Positions 8,646-17,323 of a DNA stretch of 64,000 bases are shown piece by piece (position 1 is the first letter of the stretch; the number at the start of each line of letters is the position of its first letter). Origin of the DNA: Vogesella urethralis (GTDB lineage: Bacteria > Pseudomonadota > Gammaproteobacteria > Burkholderiales > Chromobacteriaceae); contig NZ_VMDW02000118.1 of NCBI RefSeq assembly GCF_007644045.2, forward strand, positions 62,001 through 126,000, given 5' to 3'. The notes beneath the pieces are model-generated. The model worked only from the letters and a program-made list of their open reading frames with translations. It did not search any database and was not told the origin of the DNA. The translations under genes were made by a program, and so were the position numbers.

Positions 8646-9391
8646 TGCTGCGTGTCATCCTGCGTGCCTTGCTGATCCAGCTGCTGGCAGCGCTGGCGGT
8701 ATCGTTCTTCATCGCGCCGCTGGCTCAGCCGTTGTGGTGGGCATGCTGCCAGGCGGCGCTGGCGTTGCTGCTGGCCAGCCTGCTGCGCTTGCAGGGGCTG
8801 GCGCGCTGGCAACACGCGGCGTTCGGCCCCTTGCTGATGCTGGCCTTGTGGCTGGCGCTGCCACCGTGGGTATACCTGTTGGCCTTCGTGCTCACCTATG
8901 CCGTGTCACGCAATGCGCTAACCGAGCAAGTGCCGCTGTACCTGTCGTCGCGTGAAAGTACGGCCGCGTTGGCCGCTTGGCTGCCACACGGCGCCCGCGT
9001 GCTGGACCTGGGCAGCGGCGACGGTCGCGTGGTGCTGCGCTTGGCGCAACTGCGGCCGGACGTACAGGTAACCGGCGTGGAAAACGCCGTGCTGCCCTGG
9101 CTGTATAGCCGCCTGCGCCATGTACTGGCTGGCCGCCCCTGCAACGCCCGCCTGTGTTACGGCAACTTCTGGCAGCAGGACTGGGCCGCGTTCGATGTGG
9201 TGCATGCGTTTCTGTCCCCTGTCCCGATGGACAGGGTATGGCAGCAGTTCTTAAACAAATGCTGCGCAAATAGCTGGCTGATAAGTAATACTTTCACTAT
9301 CAATGCCCAAGAGCCCGACCAGCGCCTGCCGCTGCAGGGCGTATTGCAAAAAGAACTCTTGATCTGGCGTCATCCGCATGGAACTTGCTAA
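8645..9391 (+). CDS. Membrane-anchored class I SAM-dependent methyltransferase
   Basis: A 248-residue protein. The first ~90 residues hold three hydrophobic segments; a Rossmann methyltransferase domain follows, with the SAM loop VLDLGSGDGRVVL and a second acidic strand ending in VTGVEN. The substrate cannot be read from the sequence. The start codon shares a base with the motB stop, so translation is coupled. The last ~150 bases are noticeably AT-richer than the rest of the gene. The 3' end overlaps the HDOD gene by 14 bp. Membrane anchoring plus a methyltransferase fold is clear; any link to motility is only positional. Confidence 0.75.
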   Translation: MLRVILRALLIQLLAALAVSFFIAPLAQPLWWACCQAALALLLASLLRLQGLARWQHAAFGPLLMLALWLALPPWVYLLAFVLTYAVSRNALTEQVPLYLSSRESTAALAAWLPHGARVLDLGSGDGRVVLRLAQLRPDVQVTGVENAVLPWLYSRLRHVLAGRPCNARLCYGNFWQQDWAAFDVVHAFLSPVPMDRVWQQFLNKCCANSWLISNTFTINAQEPDQRLPLQGVLQKELLIWRHPHGTC

Positions 9392-10706
9392 CTGGTTGTC
9401 TTCCCTGGCAGAAAACCGCTGGCCGATACTGCCTGGCACCGCGCTGAAGGTGCGCCAGATGATGGGCCAGCACCCCGACCAGATCGCGTTTGCCGATCTG
9501 TCCAACCTGACGCTGTCCGACCCCTTCCTGTTGCTGGACCTGCTGCGGGTAGTGGGCGCCAGCAAGGCGCTGCAACGCAGCGAGGCCAACCCCACCGTAG
9601 AGCAGATGCTGATGATGCTGGGGCTGGAAGCGGTCAATACCCGCTTTCGTAATATCCCGGTGCTGGAAGTCAGCCGTGGCAAGCTGGATGAAGACGTGAT
9701 GGACGCGCTGGGCGACTGGCTGGGCCGCAGCCGCATTGCCGCCTTCACCATCAAGGGCTGGCTGGCGATGCTGGACGACTACAAGGTGGAAGACTGCTTC
9801 CTGGCGGCGCTGGTGTACAACCTGCCGGCCTGCCTGTACCTGATCTACCGCAACCGCGTCCCGCAAGGCCCGCTGCTGCAGGAAGTGTCCGAGGTGTTCA
9901 AGACCGAATACCCCAAGCTGCTGGAGCAGTTCATCCAGAAAATGCCGCTGCCCAGCGGTTTGCTGGCCAACCTGGGTACCGGCCCGGGCAACCGCCGCAA
10001 ACAGTTGCTGAAGCTGGCCATTGCCACCGCCAACGGCGTGGACCAGGGTTGGTGGCGACCGCAGTGGAACGTCGGCATCGAGGCGGCCGCCAAGCTGATG
10101 GGCTGCAGCCCGGAAGACGCGCACCGCGTGGTGCAGCAGGCCATCCTGCAGATTGCGCGCAACCCGCGTGCCACCGGCTACACCTACAGCGCCCGTGCTT
10201 ATATGTACATGGAAGGCCCGTTCCCCAGCGTGCTGCAGCAAAACCCGGTCTCCACGCTCAGCAGTGCCGAGCAGCTGGACCTGGCGCTGCGCGAGTCCAT
10301 CCGCCACTTTGCCAACGACCTCAAGCTGGAGCGCATTTTCTTCCTGCGTTACGACCAGCCCAGCCATACCTTGCGTTTGCGCTACCAGGTGGGGCTGGAC
10401 GACAAGGACCCGCTACGCAAGCTGGCGGTATCGCTGGAGCCGGGCAGCTTTTTCAACCTGCTGGCCAGCAAGCCGCAAAGCTTCCACGCGCCGATGGCCA
10501 CCCGCATCCAGCTGGCGCGCAAATACGGCGACGAGTTTTTCAATCACATTGGCGAGAGCGCCTTTGCCAGCATGTCGGTGTTTACCGGCCATACGCTGGC
10601 CGGGGTGTTCTACGTTGACAACTTCCGCAGCAACAAACCGATCGACGACGACACCTACCAGCGCTTCAAGGAAACCGTAGCGCGGGTGTCGCAAATAACC
10701 CTGTAA
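9378..10706 (+). CDS. HDOD-domain signalling protein
   Basis: A 442-residue soluble protein. An HDOD-like all-helical domain occupies about residues 5-260, starting with the typical LPILPGTALKVRQMM pattern. The C-terminal half resembles a GAF-type sensory module (FANDLKLERIFFLRYD, GVFYVDNFRSNKPI). HDOD proteins are non-catalytic relatives of HD phosphohydrolases found in signalling and motility control. The ATG lies inside the end of the methyltransferase gene, so motB, the methyltransferase and this gene probably form one transcript. No ligand or output can be assigned. Confidence 0.75.
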   Translation: MELANWLSSLAENRWPILPGTALKVRQMMGQHPDQIAFADLSNLTLSDPFLLLDLLRVVGASKALQRSEANPTVEQMLMMLGLEAVNTRFRNIPVLEVSRGKLDEDVMDALGDWLGRSRIAAFTIKGWLAMLDDYKVEDCFLAALVYNLPACLYLIYRNRVPQGPLLQEVSEVFKTEYPKLLEQFIQKMPLPSGLLANLGTGPGNRRKQLLKLAIATANGVDQGWWRPQWNVGIEAAAKLMGCSPEDAHRVVQQAILQIARNPRATGYTYSARAYMYMEGPFPSVLQQNPVSTLSSAEQLDLALRESIRHFANDLKLERIFFLRYDQPSHTLRLRYQVGLDDKDPLRKLAVSLEPGSFFNLLASKPQSFHAPMATRIQLARKYGDEFFNHIGESAFASMSVFTGHTLAGVFYVDNFRSNKPIDDDTYQRFKETVARVSQITL

Positions 10707-10709
10707 AGC

Positions 10710-11501
10710 ATGACATTCCACAAGATTCTGACTTCGGCGGCCAACGATGACCTCAAACATCTGGGCCGCCTGCTCGCCAATGCCCGCGACCGCCGCAAAC
10801 ACGGTCAGCTGGTGTTGGAAGGCATCCATCTGCTGCAATCAGCACTGGACGCCGGCCTCGCCATCGACACCGTCTACGTCAACGAAAGCGCGCAGCACCA
10901 CGGCGAGCTGTTGCCGCTGTTGTCGCGCCTCGATAGCCGCCGCCTGGTGCTGGTGTCCACGCCAGTGCTGGCCAAAGTCACCGCACTGGCCACGCCGTCC
11001 GAAGTGCTTACCGTCTGTCAGCGCCCGGCAGCGCACGCCACCGCCAGTGGCGCGCCGTGCGTGATGCTGGACGACGTGCAGGACCCGGGCAACCTGGGCA
11101 CCATCCTGCGCTGCGCCGCTGCGGCCAACGTGCGGGATGTCTACCTGTCCAAAGGTTGCGTCGACGTGTACTCGCCCAAGGTATTGCGCGCCGGCATGGG
11201 CGCGCACTTTGCGCTCAATATCCACGAAGCGGCCGACCTGCCCGCCGTGCTGGCCGCCTGGCCCGGCCGTAAACTGGTCACGCATCTGGAAGGTAGCGTG
11301 TCGCTGTACAGCCAACCGCTGGCCGGCGATGTGGCGTTCGTGTTTGGTAACGAAGGCGCCGGTGTCAGTGCCGCCGTGCTGGCCGCCGCCGACGTGCGGG
11401 TGCGCATTCCGATGCCGGGCCATGCCGAGTCGCTGAACGTGGCGATGGCGGCTACCGTGTGCCTGTTCGAGCGCGTGCGCCAGCTGGAAGCGGGCGCTTG
11501 A
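10710..11501 (+). CDS. SpoU/TrmH-family RNA 2'-O-methyltransferase
   Basis: A 263-residue enzyme of the knotted SPOUT class. An N-terminal substrate-binding domain (about 1-105) precedes the SpoU domain with its three motifs: DDVQDPGNLGTILRCAAA, VAFVFGNEGAG and IPMPGHAESLNVAMAA. Such enzymes methylate ribose 2'-OH groups of rRNA or tRNA. Length and domain order fit the RlmB/YsgA-type rRNA group, but the target nucleotide cannot be deduced. It starts 3 bp after the HDOD gene and is followed by a strong terminator. Confidence 0.88.
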   Translation: MTFHKILTSAANDDLKHLGRLLANARDRRKHGQLVLEGIHLLQSALDAGLAIDTVYVNESAQHHGELLPLLSRLDSRRLVLVSTPVLAKVTALATPSEVLTVCQRPAAHATASGAPCVMLDDVQDPGNLGTILRCAAAANVRDVYLSKGCVDVYSPKVLRAGMGAHFALNIHEAADLPAVLAAWPGRKLVTHLEGSVSLYSQPLAGDVAFVFGNEGAGVSAAVLAAADVRVRIPMPGHAESLNVAMAATVCLFERVRQLEAGA

Positions 11502-11523
11502 CGCTTGTCACTTGCGTTGCGAC

Positions 11524-11553
11524 ATGGCAGGGTGAAAACCCTGCCATTTTTCT
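11524..11553 (+). terminator. Terminator after the SpoU methyltransferase
   Basis: A perfect 10-bp stem ATGGCAGGGT (11524-11533) with ACCCTGCCAT (11538-11547), a GAAA loop and a T-rich tail. One dispersed 10-mer copy (11556-11565) follows directly. Confidence 0.92.
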
Positions 11554-11587
11554 TTGCGGCCAACCTTTCGCCCGCCGGACGCCTGCC

Positions 11588-12499
11588 ATGCACATCGCCT
11601 TCGAACACCCGGACCAAGCCGACATTATCGCCCTCATTGCCGAGTTGGACGCCTACCAGGGCAGCCTGTACCCACCTGAAGCCTGCTATACCTTGGACAT
11701 CGCCGCGCTGGCCCAGCCGCAGGTGCGTTTTGCCGTAGCGCGCGACGCAGACGGCGTGGCGCGTGGCTGCGCCGCTGTGGTGCTGGGCGGCGATTATGGC
11801 GAGATCAAGCGCATGTACGTGCAGCCGGCGCTGCGCGGGCAGGGCGTTGCCGCGCTATTGCTGCAGCAGCTGATCGTCGCCGCACAGGCAGCAGGCTGCC
11901 CCGCGTTGATGCTGGAAACCGGCCCGCTGCAGCCGGCGGCGCTGGCCTTCTACGCGGCGCAGGGTTTTGAACGCTGCGCTGCGTTTGGCGACTACCCCGA
12001 CCACCCGCTGAGCGTGTTCATGCGCAAGCCGCTGGCTGATGCGGCGGCAGCGGTGGGCTATCAGCTGGCGCCGTGTGCCGATGACGACTTCGAGGCCTTG
12101 CTGGCTCTGCGGCTGGCGGCGATGCAGCCCAGCCTCAGCGCCATCGGCCGCTTCGACCCGCAGCGCGCCCGCGAACGCTTGGCCGCCAGTTACCAGCCGG
12201 CCATTACCCGCTGGATCGTGCGCGCCGGCCAGCGCATCGGCTTTCTGGCGTGTCGCCGGCAAAGCGACCACCATTATCTCGACCACTTCTACCTGCTGCC
12301 GGCGCAGCAAGGGCAGGGTGTCGGCAGCGCGGTACTGCGGCAATTGCAGGCCGAGGCGGCTGCCGCTGGGTTGCCGATCAAGCTGGGGGCGCTGCGGGGC
12401 AGCGCGGCCAACCGGTTTTACCAGCGCCACGGCTTCGTGCCCACGCACGAGGAGGAATGGGATATCTACTACCGCTGGGATGGCACCATCCGGCCTTGA
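11588..12499 (+). CDS. Tandem GNAT N-acetyltransferase
   Basis: A 303-residue protein made of two consecutive GNAT folds. The first has the acetyl-CoA loop VQPALRGQGVAALLL and GFERCAAFGDY; the second has LLPAQQGQGVGSAVL followed by NRFYQRHGFVP. Each half ends with the usual strand near 148 and 300. Substrate unknown. The frame is open from 11459, but the ATG at 11588 is preferred because the upstream part covers the terminator of the previous gene; its ribosome site is weak. Confidence 0.82.
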   Translation: MHIAFEHPDQADIIALIAELDAYQGSLYPPEACYTLDIAALAQPQVRFAVARDADGVARGCAAVVLGGDYGEIKRMYVQPALRGQGVAALLLQQLIVAAQAAGCPALMLETGPLQPAALAFYAAQGFERCAAFGDYPDHPLSVFMRKPLADAAAAVGYQLAPCADDDFEALLALRLAAMQPSLSAIGRFDPQRARERLAASYQPAITRWIVRAGQRIGFLACRRQSDHHYLDHFYLLPAQQGQGVGSAVLRQLQAEAAAAGLPIKLGALRGSAANRFYQRHGFVPTHEEEWDIYYRWDGTIRP

Positions 12500-12580
12500 G
12501 TGTGCCGGGCAGTCCGCAGTGACCGGCAGGCGCTTGTCGGCGGGCGGAATAAGCTTGCCAGCAAAACATGCCAGGTGGCC

Positions 12581-12611
12581 ACGCCAGCTTGGGTAAACTG
12601 GCGTTTTGTCT
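12581..12611 (+). terminator. Possible terminator or leader hairpin before chrA
   Basis: A 7-bp stem (ACGCCAG 12581-12587 with CTGGCGT 12598-12604), a 10-nt loop and a TTTTGTCTTT tail. It ends 18 bp before the chrA start, so it could end the GNAT transcript or act as an attenuator for chrA. Confidence 0.5.
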
Positions 12612-12628
12612 TTCCAAGCATCTGCACC

Positions 12629-13978
12629 ATGCCGCCATCCACCCCTGCAAACGAAGCGCCACATCACGTCGGTTTCTGGCAAGCCTTCCGCTTCTGGCTG
12701 AAGCTGGGTTTCATCAGTTTTGGCGGCCCGGCCGGGCAGATCGCCATCATGCACCAGGAGCTGGTAGAGCGGCGGCGCTGGGTCTCCGAACGCCGCTTCC
12801 TGCATGCGCTCAATTACTGCATGGTGCTGCCCGGACCGGAGGCGCAGCAGTTGGCCACGTACATTGGCTGGCTGATGCACCGCACCTGGGGCGGCATTGC
12901 CGCCGGTGCTTTGTTCATTCTGCCGTCTTTGTTCATGCTGATCGGCCTGGCCTGGGTGTACGTCGCGTTTGGCGACGTGCCGTGGGTGGCCGGGCTGTTG
13001 TTCGGCATCAAGCCGGCGGTGACGGCTATCGTGCTGCAGGCGGCGCATCGCATCGGTTCGCGTGCGCTGAAGCACCGAGCCTTGTGGGCGATAGCAGCGG
13101 CAGCTTTCGTGGCGATCTTTGCGCTGGGGGTGCCGTTCCCGGTGATTGTCCTTACCGCAGCGCTTATCGGTTATGTCGGCGGGCGCGTGGCACCGGCTGT
13201 ATTTCAGGGCAATGGCGGGCACGGCCCCGCTGGCTTGCCGGCGGGCAGCGCCATGATCGACGACCATACCCCCACGCCGCCGCACGCGCTGTTTAGCTGG
13301 CCGCGCCTGCGCCGGGTGCTGCTGGCGGGGGCGTTGTTGTGGCTGCTGCCGATGGGCTTGCTGACCGCCTGGTATGGTTGGCCGCATACGCTGACCCAGA
13401 TGGGCTGGTTCTTTACCAAGGCAGCCTTGCTGACCTTTGGCGGTGCTTACGCGGTATTGCCGTATGTGTATCAGGGCGCAGTGGGCAGCTATGGCTGGCT
13501 CAGTCCCACGCAAATGATGGACGGGCTGGCGTTGGGGGAAACCACGCCGGGGCCGCTGATCATGGTGGTGACCTTTGTCGGTTTTGTCGGTGGCTACGTC
13601 AAAGCCGTGTTCGGGCCGGATAGCCTGTTCCTGGCCGGCGCGGTGGCGGCCACGCTGGTGACCTGGTTTACCTTTTTGCCGTCTTTCATCTTCATCCTGG
13701 CGGGCGGGCCGTTCATCGAAACCACCCATGGCCAGCTGAAATTTACCGCACCGCTTACCGCCATCACTGCCGCCGTGGTCGGCGTCATCCTGAACCTGGC
13801 GCTGTTTTTTGCCTACCACGTGTTGTGGCCAGCCGGGCTGGGTGGCGCGTTTGACTGGCGCGCAGCGCTGCTGGCAGTGCTGGCCGCCATCGCCTTGTTC
13901 CGGTTCAAGGTCGGGGTCATCCCGGTTATTGTCGCCAGCGGTTTGGCGGGTGGTCTGATGCGCCTGCTGTCCGTTTGA
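12629..13978 (+). CDS. chrA: Chromate transporter, two-domain CHR family
   Basis: A 449-residue inner-membrane protein with two homologous CHR domains, each starting with its FGG motif (FISFGGPAGQIAIMH near residue 33 and LLTFGGAYAVLPYV in the second half). About ten hydrophobic segments are visible, and a hydrophilic linker (about 190-225) joins the halves. Long-chain ChrA proteins export chromate and confer resistance; some homologues have other anion substrates. The frame extends upstream to 12500, but the ATG at 12629 matches the family N-terminus. It is convergent with fdhE and shares a terminator palindrome. Confidence 0.9.
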   Translation: MPPSTPANEAPHHVGFWQAFRFWLKLGFISFGGPAGQIAIMHQELVERRRWVSERRFLHALNYCMVLPGPEAQQLATYIGWLMHRTWGGIAAGALFILPSLFMLIGLAWVYVAFGDVPWVAGLLFGIKPAVTAIVLQAAHRIGSRALKHRALWAIAAAAFVAIFALGVPFPVIVLTAALIGYVGGRVAPAVFQGNGGHGPAGLPAGSAMIDDHTPTPPHALFSWPRLRRVLLAGALLWLLPMGLLTAWYGWPHTLTQMGWFFTKAALLTFGGAYAVLPYVYQGAVGSYGWLSPTQMMDGLALGETTPGPLIMVVTFVGFVGGYVKAVFGPDSLFLAGAVAATLVTWFTFLPSFIFILAGGPFIETTHGQLKFTAPLTAITAAVVGVILNLALFFAYHVLWPAGLGGAFDWRAALLAVLAAIALFRFKVGVIPVIVASGLAGGLMRLLSV

Positions 13979-14010
13979 CCGCAGGCCGGCCTGCCCCGGT
14001 TGGCGGCGCA

Positions 14011-14040
14011 AAACAAACTGGCCGCCCGAGGGCGGCCAGT
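14011..14040 (-). terminator. Terminator of the fdn operon, palindromic
   Basis: A perfect 11-bp stem (14017-14027 with 14030-14040) with a 2-nt centre. On the minus strand it is followed by TTTGTTTTG. It lies between convergent chrA and fdhE and may stop both transcripts. Confidence 0.8.
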
Positions 14041-14062
14041 GCGCATTGCGATGCGGTCAGGC

Positions 14063-14947
14063 TCAGGCTTCGCCGGCAACGAAGTAGGGGTTGACGCCGA
14101 TGCGGCCGTAGCCGGCTTCTGCGGCCAACATGTCCAGTAGCAGGCTGGCCAGGTCGTCGGCAAACGCCTCGGCTTGCGCGTCCAGCAGCGTGGATACCAT
14201 TTTCAGCTCGCCCTGGCAGGCGTCGCAGCATTCCACCTCTTGCACCGCGCGGTAGGTGTGCGGCTGCTTCGGGTCGGCGGCGGGAGGCGGCACGTCCTGG
14301 CGGGCCAGGCTGCGGTACTGCAGCTGGCGGGTGTTGCCGCAGGACACGCACTTCACCCGGCTGATGTGCCACTCGCTGGCGCACTGGCTGCAGCAGGCAA
14401 AGCGTACCGCGTGGCCGCTGTCGCCTCGGCGTAGAACCGACGCCACCGGTGGCGCGTGGCACACCGGGCACTGGCTGCTTTCGTCCGGGCGCAGGCTGCC
14501 TAGGTCACGCTGGCGGGCGCTGATGACCGCCTGGATCTGCATGGCCGCACCGAGCAAGGGCAGGCCGGCCTGCCACGCCGGGTTGGCCGCCGGCAGACCG
14601 TCGCGCAGCTGGGCGGCGGCCAGTTGCAGTGCGTCGTCGTCCAGCGCCAGCAGGCAGTGCAGCGCTTGCTGGCTGGCGGAGGGCAGGGTGTCGCCCAGCG
14701 CTTGTTGCAAGCGGCTGAGCAGCTCGCGTAGCGCGGCGATGTCGTGCAGCGCTTGCGCGGCCAGGGCATCGAACAGCTGTTGCTGGGCGCGGGCGATAGC
14801 GGCGCACAGTTGCAGGTAGCCGGCCATGCTGTGGCCGTCGGCCAGGCGGGCCAGCCGCTCGGCGCGACGGGCAAACACCTGCTGCCCTGGCGGACGCAGC
14901 GGCTGGGCTTGGGCGGTGTCCTGAATGTCCAGATCGTCAATCAACAT
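14063..14947 (-). CDS. fdhE: Formate dehydrogenase accessory protein FdhE
   Basis: A 294-residue cytoplasmic protein needed for active respiratory formate dehydrogenase. The C-terminal half holds the four CxxC pairs that mark the family: CPVC, CSQC, CVSC and CDAC, a rubredoxin-like iron site. Length is near the usual ~305 residues. The start lies inside the end of fdhD (11-bp overlap), so it is the last gene of fdnGHI-fdhD-fdhE. Confidence 0.93.
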   Translation of the reverse strand: MLIDDLDIQDTAQAQPLRPPGQQVFARRAERLARLADGHSMAGYLQLCAAIARAQQQLFDALAAQALHDIAALRELLSRLQQALGDTLPSASQQALHCLLALDDDALQLAAAQLRDGLPAANPAWQAGLPLLGAAMQIQAVISARQRDLGSLRPDESSQCPVCHAPPVASVLRRGDSGHAVRFACCSQCASEWHISRVKCVSCGNTRQLQYRSLARQDVPPPAADPKQPHTYRAVQEVECCDACQGELKMVSTLLDAQAEAFADDLASLLLDMLAAEAGYGRIGVNPYFVAGEA

Positions 14948-15794
14948 AGTCGTTTTCCATTACGGGGGCGGAGTGCAAGCGCCCGGTCTCGGTATAGGCC
15001 ACCAGGCGGCCGGGGCGGGCAAAGCCGGCCAGCAGCAGGCCGCAGTGGGCGGCTAGGTTGGCCGCGTAGGCGGTGGGGGCAGACACCGCCACCAGCGCCG
15101 GAATGCCGGCGAGGGCGGTTTTCTGCACCATTTCGTAACTGGCGCGGCTGGACACCAGCACAAAGCCGTCGTGGCAGGCGATGCGCTGGCGACGCAGCGC
15201 GCCGATCAGCTTGTCCAGTGCGTTGTGGCGGCCAACGTCTTCGCGTACGAGGACGATGCTGCCGTCGGCGCGGCAGTAGGCTGCGCCGTGTGCGGCGCCG
15301 GTGGCGGCGTGCAGCGGCTGCTGCGCAGGCAGCGCGGCCAGTGCACGCGCCACGCTATCCACGTGCAGGGTTGGCCGCAGCGGCAGCGGCGGGATGGCGC
15401 GGGCGACGGCGTCCAGGCTATCGACGCCGCACAGGCCGCAGCCGGTACGGCCGCTAAGGCTGCGGCGGCGGTCTTTCAGCGCGGCAAAGCGCGCGCTGGA
15501 TATTTCCAGCCGCAGCTCGATGCCGGCGCTGCCGTGCCACAGCTCGCAGTCGTACAGCTCGCCCGGCTGCTGCAGAATGCCTTCGCTCAAGGAAAAGCCC
15601 AGTGCGAAGTCCGCCAGGTCGCCGGGGCTGGCCAGCAGCACCGCGTGCGAGATGCCGTTGTACACCATCGCCACCGGCACCTCGTCGATCAGCACGTCGC
15701 TGTCCGGGTGCGCCAGCCCGCCCTGTACGCGCAGTACCGGGCGGTCTTGTTGCAAGGGCAGGCTGTCGCCGGCCAGCGGTTGCGCGCAGCTCAC
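14937..15794 (-). CDS. fdhD: Formate dehydrogenase sulfurtransferase FdhD
   Basis: A 285-residue FdhD, which carries sulfur from IscS to the molybdenum cofactor of formate dehydrogenase. The functional CxxC is visible in GRTGCGLCGVDS; the family segments VYNGISHAVLLASP, REDVGRHNALDKLIG and SSRASYEMVQKT are present. The GTG at 15794 is chosen as start: it overlaps the fdnI stop by 4 bp (GTGA) and follows a GGAAA ribosome site. The next in-frame ATG would cut into the conserved region. Confidence 0.93.
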   Translation of the reverse strand: MSCAQPLAGDSLPLQQDRPVLRVQGGLAHPDSDVLIDEVPVAMVYNGISHAVLLASPGDLADFALGFSLSEGILQQPGELYDCELWHGSAGIELRLEISSARFAALKDRRRSLSGRTGCGLCGVDSLDAVARAIPPLPLRPTLHVDSVARALAALPAQQPLHAATGAAHGAAYCRADGSIVLVREDVGRHNALDKLIGALRRQRIACHDGFVLVSSRASYEMVQKTALAGIPALVAVSAPTAYAANLAAHCGLLLAGFARPGRLVAYTETGRLHSAPVMENDYVD

Positions 15795-16411
15795 TTCTGT
15801 TTTCCTGTCATCTCGCGGTACCAGCGCGGGTGGTGCTTCTTGGCCCAGGCGTGGGTGACCACGCCTTCCACCATGGCGCGGATGGTGCCTTTCACCCAGA
15901 ACGCGGCGTACACGTGCACGATGATGCCGGCGATCAGGCCGGTGGCGGCCCAGGCGTGCGCCAGCAGCGCCAGGCGGATGACCGGAATGGGGAAGTAGCC
16001 GGCAAAGTACGGCCGCCAGGCGATGAAGCCCGACACCAGCAGCACGCCCATGCAGGCGCACATCAGCCAGAACATGCCTTTCTGGCCGCCGTTGTATTTG
16101 CCGATATCGCCCACTTCGTGGCCGGACAGTACCGTTTTGACCGACTTCATCCAGCGGATGTCTTCGCTGTTGATCAGGTTGTGGTGCCAGTAGCGGAAGA
16201 ACTGCCGCGCAAAAGCCAGGAACATGATCACGCCGACGAACGGGTGCACGATGCGCGCCAGCTGCGGGGTACCGAACACGCCGGTCAGCCAGAAAAAGGC
16301 CGGGTAGAAGAAGGCCAGGCCGGACAGCGCCAGCAGGATGAAGCACACCGCCACAATCCAGTGGTTGATGCGTTCGGCCGCGCTGTAGCGCTGGATCAGT
16401 TGCTCTTTCAT
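15791..16411 (-). CDS. fdnI: Formate dehydrogenase cytochrome b556 (gamma) subunit
   Basis: A 206-residue membrane subunit with four helices (about 18-40, 50-70, 112-130 and 150-172). Candidate haem b histidines are His17 (NHWIV), His56 (VHPFVG) and His151 and His165 in the last helix. It passes electrons from the FdnGH dimer to quinone. It overlaps fdnH by 4 bp upstream and fdhD by 4 bp downstream, so the operon is translationally coupled. Confidence 0.93.
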   Translation of the reverse strand: MKEQLIQRYSAAERINHWIVAVCFILLALSGLAFFYPAFFWLTGVFGTPQLARIVHPFVGVIMFLAFARQFFRYWHHNLINSEDIRWMKSVKTVLSGHEVGDIGKYNGGQKGMFWLMCACMGVLLVSGFIAWRPYFAGYFPIPVIRLALLAHAWAATGLIAGIIVHVYAAFWVKGTIRAMVEGVVTHAWAKKHHPRWYREMTGKQK

Positions 16412-17310
16412 GCCTTGTCCTCCTCTTTGGCAGCCGGGTTGGCCGCAGCGTGGCTATCGTCTTCGTCCGGGCGGTTGGGGCCGACGGTGATGTAGTGGAA
16501 GAAGCCGAACAGGCCGGCGGCGGCAATGCCCACCGTGGCCAGCGGTTTCAGCCAGCCTTTCCACAGCTGCACCGTGGTGCTGATGGCCGGGTCTTTCGGC
16601 AAGCCCGAGTACTGCTCTGGCTTGTCGGCGTGGTGCAGCACGTACATCACGTGGGTGCCGCCCACGCCTTGCGGGTCGTACAGGCCGGCGTTGGCGTAGC
16701 CGCGGGATTTGAGGTCGGTGACGCGGGTGGCGGCCACTTCCTTCATGTCTTCCTTGCTGCCGAACTGGATGGCGCCGGTGGGGCAGGTTTTCACGCAGGC
16801 CGGCTCCAGGCCCACCGACACGCGGTCGGAGCACAGCGTGCACTTGTAGGCCTTGTTGTCCTTCTTGCTGATGCGCGGCACGTTGAACGGGCAGCCGGAG
16901 ATGCAGTAGCCGCAGCCGATGCAGTTTTCCTGGTGGAAATCCACAATGCCGTTGCTGTACTGGATGATGGCGCCCGGCGACGGACAGGCCTTCAGGCAGC
17001 CGGGGTCGGCGCAGTGCATGCAGCCGTCTTTGCGGATCAGCCATTCCAGCTTGCCGTTACTGTCTTCTTCGGCAAAACGCATCACCGTCCAGGCGTCGGC
17101 GCTGAGGTCGGTGGGGTTGTCGTAGACGCCGATGTTGTGGCCAACCTCCTCGCGGATGTCGTTCCATTCCGAACAGGCCACCTGGCAGGCCTTGCAGCCG
17201 ATACAGGTGGAGGTGTCGATCAGTTTGGCGATTTCGATGGTCTTGCGCGCCTGCGGGCTGGCCGTGGGGCTGGCGGAGCGGCGGCTGATATCAAGGGATT
17301 GCAATGCCAT
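16408..17310 (-). CDS. fdnH: Formate dehydrogenase iron-sulfur (beta) subunit
   Basis: A 300-residue ferredoxin-type subunit. Four cysteine groups are visible: [35 protein letters not shown] and CTLC...CVKTC, enough for four [4Fe-4S] clusters. A single C-terminal membrane helix (about 255-275) anchors it beside the cytochrome, as in E. coli FdnH/FdoH. It lies 13 bp after fdnG and overlaps fdnI by 4 bp. The tail is rich in Ala, Asp and Glu and carries one copy of the dispersed 10-mer. Confidence 0.94.
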   Translation of the reverse strand: MALQSLDISRRSASPTASPQARKTIEIAKLIDTSTCIGCKACQVACSEWNDIREEVGHNIGVYDNPTDLSADAWTVMRFAEEDSNGKLEWLIRKDGCMHCADPGCLKACPSPGAIIQYSNGIVDFHQENCIGCGYCISGCPFNVPRISKKDNKAYKCTLCSDRVSVGLEPACVKTCPTGAIQFGSKEDMKEVAATRVTDLKSRGYANAGLYDPQGVGGTHVMYVLHHADKPEQYSGLPKDPAISTTVQLWKGWLKPLATVGIAAAGLFGFFHYITVGPNRPDEDDSHAAANPAAKEEDKA

Positions 17311-17323
17311 GGTCCGTGGCTCC

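Noticed and set aside
11855-14011. A 718-residue open frame on the minus strand
   Set aside because: Antisense to the tandem GNAT and chrA, both well supported; the Arg/Gln/His-rich translation is typical of a shadow.
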